From VXNE01 sp965205735 (lineage in GTDB: Bacteria; Pseudomonadota; Gammaproteobacteria; Pseudomonadales; Azotimanducaceae): DNA of 64,000 nt. The position numbers and the translations under genes were made by a program. The stretch's first letter is position 1, and each line of letters starts with the position of its first letter. Of the stretch, positions 60,401-64,000 are shown one piece after another. The DNA is taken from positions 4,092,001 through 4,156,000 of the forward strand of contig OZ242179.1 in assembly GCA_965205735.1 (NCBI GenBank). Direction: 5' to 3'. The notes beneath the pieces were generated by a model. The model was not told the DNA's origin and did no database searches. It worked only from the letters and a program-made list of their open reading frames with translations.

Positions 60401-60691
60401 CAGGCCGGCTTCACGCGACGTTTCTGCGGTGATGATCTGCAACGGCGCGATGCTGGAATAGGTGTCGCGCTTGAGGCGCGAGCCGGTGACGACGACGAGT
60501 TCATCGGCGACGGGTTCTTCGTCTTCAGCGGTCGGCACCACCTCTTCGGTGACTGGCGCCTCCTCCTCTTCGGCGCCTTCGTCGTCTTCCTGCGCAAGAA
60601 TCTGCGGTGAAAAGGCGATCAGGCAGCTTGATAGCATGATGCGGATCAGGTTCTGGATCCACGGTGTTTGGTGATTTGCGGTTGCGTTCAT
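57404..60691 (-). CDS. TonB-dependent outer-membrane receptor, large
   Basis: A 1095-residue receptor. The ATG at 60691 has a perfect AGGAGGG site and gives a signal peptide (QNLIRIMLSSCLIAFSPQIL, cleavage after AQ). Next come an unusual acidic stretch (EDDEGAEEEEAPVTEEVVPT) and VADELVVVTGSRLKRDTYSS. The plug domain carries SLRGLGGSRTLILVNGRRMA and DLLLDGASSVYGSDAIGGVA. A long barrel follows with many aromatic strands, ending KRYFLNIRYLLGGPGGM; the last residues after the aromatic strand are atypical. The S9 peptidase downstream suggests peptide substrates. Confidence 0.92.
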   Translation of the reverse strand: MNATANHQTPWIQNLIRIMLSSCLIAFSPQILAQEDDEGAEEEEAPVTEEVVPTAEDEEPVADELVVVTGSRLKRDTYSSIAPLQIITAETSREAGLIDAGDILRESTATGGGQVDLTFQGYVLDDGPGQTEVSLRGLGGSRTLILVNGRRMAPSGVEGAPSSPDAGLIPGSLVVQYDLLLDGASSVYGSDAIGGVANVILRNDFDGFEFNLFPTMPKHDKGFRPLASMTWGKNFDRGFVGIAGEWSDQEAVTLADRPWTAGCERHAEIDQSGQRRHQELYYPTVFNMDWDDCRWGPPVGILDVPGTRYRFLWYTPGYSNGGWGNFSESSLFRVRGVDGDGDGRADFSFRDNDLNGREQFRHLYPERSQASVMAYGEYTLEGDMNLTPFFEVLYVQRDFHSNSGGSQFIANVPARNPFNVCNPEAENGVDCGLAYNALLNNPNVAAQFAAIYGAHPGAAGLYSPPLGPVPSRLFVSVRGDRNLVFVDQEQLRLVGGAQGDLPWLDFANFSDWTFDFSVAHTESTGTSRRPGIREDRINLALGNYSSTDTPCENDTGEPLVADAAAGCVPVNMFAPSLIPPGMIGDFATAAERNYVIDDRDFDTVYTQTLVSYYMTGNVLQLPADWIVGGIGFEYRLDDIESIPDQVASEGLLYGFFKDGGAVGDKYTREFFGELEIPVIAGQPAAEELVFNISARWTDDEFYGGAWTHSYKMAYRPINSLLFRATTGTSYRAPNLRELFLVPQTGFLVASDPCLIPAAAIDQMTGEYIPEDDRRDQTVLDNCLANGVDPTIANNNGANTYSIEVGAGGIQGLDEERSESLSAGFSFEQPFTNAFDLSIGMNYYEIEVTDSIIEPSLGYIIFDCYYSPSGVSSFCDRIQREPNPERPLIDYVDRSFINRDSEIHRGADLNVAFEDSWTVFDRAIDVTADLNMHRQIEASDLFINEQGIEDFDDDYDEWGYPELTGRLNLAAEYGKWRFTWTTLYLGSAHQDPDGLDDWSDALVGSDTCLGPPDDLLCRDVGFTEEYFHHSIYLRWRGDSLQLAGGIRNVFDEPPPVVDGNEPVLSVNNSPIGYGYDLFGKRYFLNIRYLLGGPGGM

Positions 60692-60760
60692 TCCATTCCC
60701 TCCTTGGCGCTCCCATTGTGTGGGGCGACGTGGGTCGCTGACATGTTTGGTCAAGCGACG

Positions 60761-60779
60761 TTAACGCACTATTAACGCA
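60761..60779 (-). promoter_or_regulatory. direct repeat in the receptor promoter region
   Basis: TTAACGCA occurs twice, 11 bases apart (60761 and 60772), about 70 bases upstream of the receptor start. One-helix-turn spacing fits a regulator binding two sites on one face. The 275-base gap between the receptor and metallopeptidase genes holds nothing else I recognise. Confidence 0.4.
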
Positions 60780-61030
60780 TTTTTCGTATTGGTGCCGTCC
60801 TGTCTTACCTTGCGGACTCAGTTTCAACCAATCTCCATGTCGCCACAGCGTGGCTGCGTCGAACATTACACCCCGTGGGACGTTTTCGCACGTAAATTTG
60901 AGCAACAGAGCGCGACAAGAATGGGCTTGTTCCGACACGTTTGGGATCTGCTGTCTTTCGCGATGCGTGGAATTCTCTTGTGAAGCGTGGAATCGAACAA
61001 CAGGACGTCAGAAACGGTTGGCGCAGACCA

Positions 61031-62164
61031 TCATTTGTTTGCCTCAAGCTCTGCCACGCGATCAATGGCCTCGGGATGATCCGGATCGACCGCGAGCGCG
61101 CGGCGGGCCAACTGAAGGCCGCGGCCGGGATCGTCTGACGAGTAGGACAATCTCACCAATGCATCGACATCGTCCGGATTCTCGGCAAGCACTTCCTCGT
61201 AGAGCTTCGCCGCATAGTCGTGGTTCCCCGTCGTGGCGGCTGCATCGGCGAGCATCCGCCGAGCGTCCATGCTGTCGAGGCAGCGGAAGTTGATCGGCGT
61301 CTCGTGTCTGACATCGACGTCCAGGGTAAGCGTCGGCAGGGACTTGCGTTTGCCGTATTCCTCCAGATGCTGTTGCAACGTAGCCATGTCGACGCCGAGC
61401 CCGCGTTCCATTGCGACCTCTGCCGGCTCTCCGCCATCGATCATCGCGAGCATTTGCGGTACGTGCACGTGAAACGCCGGCAGCCCCGCCAGGTGGCCGA
61501 GCTCCAACATATGCACCAGCAGCCAGGCCTTGGCATAAACGCCTTGGGTTTGGTGGCGACTCGATTGCCGTGGACGGCGCACCTCCAGAAGTTCCGCCAG
61601 CGTCGGCTTTAGCCGCGCCATACCAGGTCGCCTGAAGGGCGGCACGTAGCCTACGACAACGCCTTCCTTTGAGGAGTACATGGTCGCGAGGAGCTCTGCG
61701 TAGCCTTCGTCGTACCATGCTGGATAGTTCAACCGCTGACCGGCGCGCAGCAGGTAGTGGGCATACTCGTGAAATGCGGTCCAGGCGCGCGCCCAGTACG
61801 GATACCTGTCGTTGTATACGAAGGCGAGCGTAGACCGTTCCCTCAAAAACATCCCAAATCCGCCAATGTTGCGAGTCGCGAACACGCGATGGAGATCTCG
61901 CGTACGCCGGAAGGCGATGATTTCCAAAGGCGGCCCCCGCAGCGCTCGCTCTGGCATCAGCGCTTGCACGGCGAGCTTGAAACGCATCATTCTGTCTGCC
62001 AGCGAGCGGGCGTCCTCTTGCCGCAGGTCGCTTACCAGTTCGAAGTCGGGCGTCGTGATCCGACACCACTTGTTGTGTTGAACATCAGCGCTTGCGGCGG
62101 TCGCCCAGAAGACCAGGCCGAGCAACGGTACGAGTCTGCACATTCTCAATATCCTGTTCGGCAT
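61031..62164 (-). CDS. secreted HExxH metallopeptidase-like protein with TPR tail
   Basis: A 377-residue exported protein with signal segment LVPLLGLVFWATAASA. It carries the gluzincin-type zinc motif HEYAH (in AWTAFHEYAHYLLRAGQRLN) and a downstream Glu in PAWYDEGYAELLATMYSS, as in DUF1570-like peptidases. The C-terminal 80 residues form TPR-like repeats (YAAKLYEEVLAENPDDVDAL, then LQLARRALAVDPDHPEAID). It probably acts on envelope proteins. The signal peptide also works from an internal Met at 62143. Confidence 0.75.
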   Translation of the reverse strand: MPNRILRMCRLVPLLGLVFWATAASADVQHNKWCRITTPDFELVSDLRQEDARSLADRMMRFKLAVQALMPERALRGPPLEIIAFRRTRDLHRVFATRNIGGFGMFLRERSTLAFVYNDRYPYWARAWTAFHEYAHYLLRAGQRLNYPAWYDEGYAELLATMYSSKEGVVVGYVPPFRRPGMARLKPTLAELLEVRRPRQSSRHQTQGVYAKAWLLVHMLELGHLAGLPAFHVHVPQMLAMIDGGEPAEVAMERGLGVDMATLQQHLEEYGKRKSLPTLTLDVDVRHETPINFRCLDSMDARRMLADAAATTGNHDYAAKLYEEVLAENPDDVDALVRLSYSSDDPGRGLQLARRALAVDPDHPEAIDRVAELEANK

Positions 62165-62227
62165 GGGCGTGTCGGACGCCGAGCCCGCGTCTCGGCAGGA
62201 CAGCTTGAAGATGTCTCGATCCGCCCC

Positions 62228-62344
62228 ATGCTAACAGCGTTGCGTCGTCCGCCGGATCGACGAGTACTTCAGCGACTAACGCCCACCTTCGCCGTTCCGC
62301 CTGGGACGAGCGTTCATCGAATTCATCGTCGGGGCGGTGCGTAC
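62228..62344 (+). pseudogene. RES-domain toxin fragment
   Basis: An open stretch giving RRPPDRRVLQRLTPTFAVPP, then GTSVHRIHRRGGAYALTW. It closely matches the first 39 codons of the RES toxin at 63687 (PDRQLLRQLTPPVVTV..., VHRIYRRGGPYASTW) in both protein and DNA. After the Trp the similarity ends, and the frame runs on only through low-complexity repeats. No Xre partner is directly upstream; the preceding gene is on the other strand. A partial duplication. Confidence 0.75.
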
Positions 62345-62438
62345 GCGCTCACATGGTCAATGGGTGTTGTCGACCCGGCCTTTCGGCGGAACGCCCAAGA
62401 ATTGCGTGGGAACGAGGGGCATAATGTCGGAAGCCGTT

Positions 62439-62474
62439 CGGCGAGCCCGTCGGCGAGCCCGTCGGCGAGCCCGT
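62439..62474. repeat. 12-bp tandem repeat, three copies
   Basis: Three perfect copies of CGGCGAGCCCGT, 28 bases before a small gene. Probably slippage-prone low-complexity DNA. Confidence 0.8.
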
Positions 62475-62502
62475 CGACACTCGGCCGGCGCGCGGAGAAA
62501 TC

Positions 62503-62739
62503 ATGACCGAAGCACAATTCGACATCATCGACCAACGCCTGGAGCGCGTGGAACCCAACATCGTTGCCATCAGGGCATCCTTGGCGAGGATTGAAGGCGC
62601 TTTTCCTCATTTCGCCACGAAGGAAGACGTGGCAGAGGCAATGCTTCACGCGACGAAGTCACAGCGCGCCATGGTTGCCAGCATCGTTGCGGCGGGCATT
62701 GCAGTCGCCAGCGTCGCCGCCATGACTTGGCCCTTCTAA
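62503..62739 (+). CDS. small coiled-coil protein with C-terminal membrane helix
   Basis: A 78-residue protein. Residues 1-35 (QFDIIDQRLERVEPNIVAIR) look like a short coiled coil; residues 58-78 (AMVASIVAAGIAVASVAAMT) form one membrane helix at the end. Such tail-anchored proteins of unknown role often lie beside toxin-antitoxin genes. I do not recognise a family. The 258 bases after it hold no convincing gene. Confidence 0.55.
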   Translation: MTEAQFDIIDQRLERVEPNIVAIRASLARIEGAFPHFATKEDVAEAMLHATKSQRAMVASIVAAGIAVASVAAMTWPF

Positions 62740-62998
62740 GATGCGACCCCGAGCATACGAGTTTGGACACCATTTGCCATCTCGTGCGGTGTTGTGCGAA
62801 TGACGTGGATCAATCCGAAACGTTGAGCGGCGTCGAGCAGAGCGCGAATGGTCGCCCGCAGCCGTCTTCGGCCACCGGGGCGCCAGCCGAGGGCGCGCGA
62901 CCCGTCGCAGTGCGTATCGGGAGGAAAACTTGAAGATGTCGCCAGCAGCACTATACTAACCACAATTAACAGCGCTATGTAGCGTTAGGGGCTCTTCG

Positions 62999-63580
62999 AT
63001 GGCAGAGCGGAGGATGTCGGCATTCATGACGAGCCGGGGTTTGGAAGAAACGCCGGAATCGTTGAACGAAGCGCTGCAAGTCGTTCTCGAGAGCATGGTA
63101 CCGACGGCGTATGAACCTGCCGCCAGCGGATTGACGAAAGCGGAACAACGCGTGTTGCTGGAAGGAGGTCTGCGCCTCGATCGGACAGCCCGTCCCGATC
63201 CCATGGCCGAAACGGTGGCCAAGTACGCGGCAATCGTGGTTCGCAGCCTCTCAAGCAAGAGTGCGAGCCGGCGGTTGGGCGTGGCGCCGAGTCGCATTCG
63301 TCAGATGGTCGCCGATCAGTCGCTTTACAGCTTCCTGTTGGGCGGGACGCGCCACATCCCGGATTTTCAGTTCTCGGATGCGGGTCTCGTGCCAGAGATC
63401 GCAATGGTCAACAGGGCCCTCGAGCCAAGCGCGCATCCGGTGGCGGTCTACAACTGGTATCACATGCCCAATCCCGATCTTTTCGTGGAGGGGGATGTGG
63501 ATCGAATCGTATCGCCGCTCGAATGGCTCAATGCAGGGTACGAACTGGACAGACTGCTGCTGATTGCGACCGATCTGTAG
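62999..63580 (+). CDS. Xre-like antitoxin of an Xre/RES module
   Basis: A 193-residue protein: an N-terminal helical part, then SLSSKSASRRLGVAPSRIRQ with MVADQSLYSFLLGGTRHIPD, a DNA-binding helix-turn-helix, and a C-terminal part ending SPLEWLNAGYELDRLLLIAT, typical of antitoxins that partner RES-domain toxins. The RES toxin starts 106 bases downstream on the same strand. It should neutralise the toxin and repress its own operon. Confidence 0.8.
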   Translation: MAERRMSAFMTSRGLEETPESLNEALQVVLESMVPTAYEPAASGLTKAEQRVLLEGGLRLDRTARPDPMAETVAKYAAIVVRSLSSKSASRRLGVAPSRIRQMVADQSLYSFLLGGTRHIPDFQFSDAGLVPEIAMVNRALEPSAHPVAVYNWYHMPNPDLFVEGDVDRIVSPLEWLNAGYELDRLLLIATDL

Positions 63581-63686
63581 CCGTCGCATTCTCGTTGCCC
63601 AACCTGCCCGGACCGCGCACGATTAACTCGCGTAGCTGGCCTCCTCCGCTCCGTATGCTTCAAGTTGATATGAGCCGGCTAACGAT

Positions 63687-64000
63687 ATGACCCCTTCTCC
63701 GAGCCGCGGGACGAAACTACCTCGTTCGCCGGATCGACAACTTCTTCGGCAACTAACGCCGCCTGTCGTCACCGTTTCCGCCGGTACGACCGTTCATCGA
63801 ATTTATCGCCGTGGCGGTCCGTACGCGTCGACCTGGAAGTCGTTACGGTACTTCGGTCCGGCCGATGCGCGTTTTGATCATCATAAACGAGACGATTCGG
63901 GCCGACCATTCGATCAAGCGCGGGGAATCATCTACCTGGCTTGGGATATTCCTACGGCGTTGGCCGAAGTGTTCCAAGTTGGTCGATTCGTTGACCGACA
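63687..64000 (+). CDS. RES-domain NAD-depleting toxin, N-terminal part
   Basis: The first 104 codons of a RES toxin, cut by the window end. Readable motifs are VHRIYRRGGPYASTWKSLRY, FGPADARFDHHKRDD and RGIIYLAWDIPTALAEVFQ, matching the Arg, Tyr and Glu-bearing segments of the RES fold, which degrades NAD+ (as in MbcT). It pairs with the Xre-like gene upstream. A truncated second copy of its start lies at 62228. Confidence 0.85.
   Translation, partial: MTPSPSRGTKLPRSPDRQLLRQLTPPVVTVSAGTTVHRIYRRGGPYASTWKSLRYFGPADARFDHHKRDDSGRPFDQARGIIYLAWDIPTALAEVFQVGRFVDR

Noticed and set aside
62736..62963. A 75-codon minus-strand frame with an Ala/Arg-rich helix-like middle.
   Set aside because: No family I can recognise and no ribosome site. 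The open frame can be explained by GC bias.

Overview
The window is a GC-rich stretch of chromosome from a proteobacterium, probably a gammaproteobacterium. I infer this from the large TonB-dependent receptors, the DUF6491 secreted proteins, GlnE, an OxyR with the classical cysteine pair, Bfd and bacterioferritin, FeoAB under Fur-like boxes, and tRNA genes that encode their own CCA. I cannot name a genus. About a dozen genes are broken or truncated, and toxin-antitoxin modules are unusually dense.

Region by region. 1-5.1 kb: the tail of an M32 carboxypeptidase, two tandem DUF6491 proteins, a frameshifted retropepsin-like protease, an aldo/keto reductase, two PIN toxin-antitoxin modules and a short mobile element. 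5.2-9.5 kb: a bacterial NHEJ locus, with ligD divergent from ku and a MerR/TPR protein. 9.6-20.8 kb: a phosphoesterase, a TonB receptor, and an amino-acid/D-amino-acid set (serine racemase-type enzyme, MFS carrier, enolase-superfamily enzyme, two D-threonine-aldolase-like proteins, enoyl-CoA hydratase) with two more PIN modules between them. 20.8-25.2 kb: Uma2 nuclease, Ldh2-type dehydrogenase, transketolase. 25.4-32.3 kb: iron genes bfd/bfr and feoAB under Fur-like boxes, with glnE and a PIN module between. 32.5-46.3 kb: GMC oxidoreductase, acyl-CoA dehydrogenase, a five-gene MacB-like export operon with three periplasmic adaptors, oxyR, a ChaC-like enzyme, an acyl-CoA synthetase and a SulP transporter.

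46.5-50.7 kb: a candidate small RNA, then a tRNA cluster (Thr, Tyr, Ser-TGA, His, Ser-GCT, Lys, Gly, Val, Asp). The tRNA-Ser(GCT) gene is interrupted by a 446-nt tandem-repeat array. Behind tRNA-Asp lies a decayed integrative element of about 1.75 kb, bounded by a copy of the tRNA 3' end. It holds remnants of a NACHT-type ATPase, an AbiEii toxin and an integrase, with a second copy of the 4.1-kb mobile element in the middle.

50.7-64 kb: a 2-hydroxyacid dehydrogenase, an HTH antitoxin remnant, another PIN module, an ankyrin protein, a nucleotidyltransferase with a small partner, a TonB receptor plus S9 peptidase pair that looks like a peptide-uptake locus, a secreted metallopeptidase, and an Xre/RES toxin-antitoxin pair with a duplicated RES fragment; the RES gene runs off the end.

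The most unusual items are the interrupted tRNA-Ser(GCT), the att-flanked defence-island remnant, the CTAG-flanked mobile element abutting an antitoxin start codon, and the triple-adaptor export operon. At least seven small-indel frameshifts may be genuine decay or assembly error; the sequence alone cannot say which.
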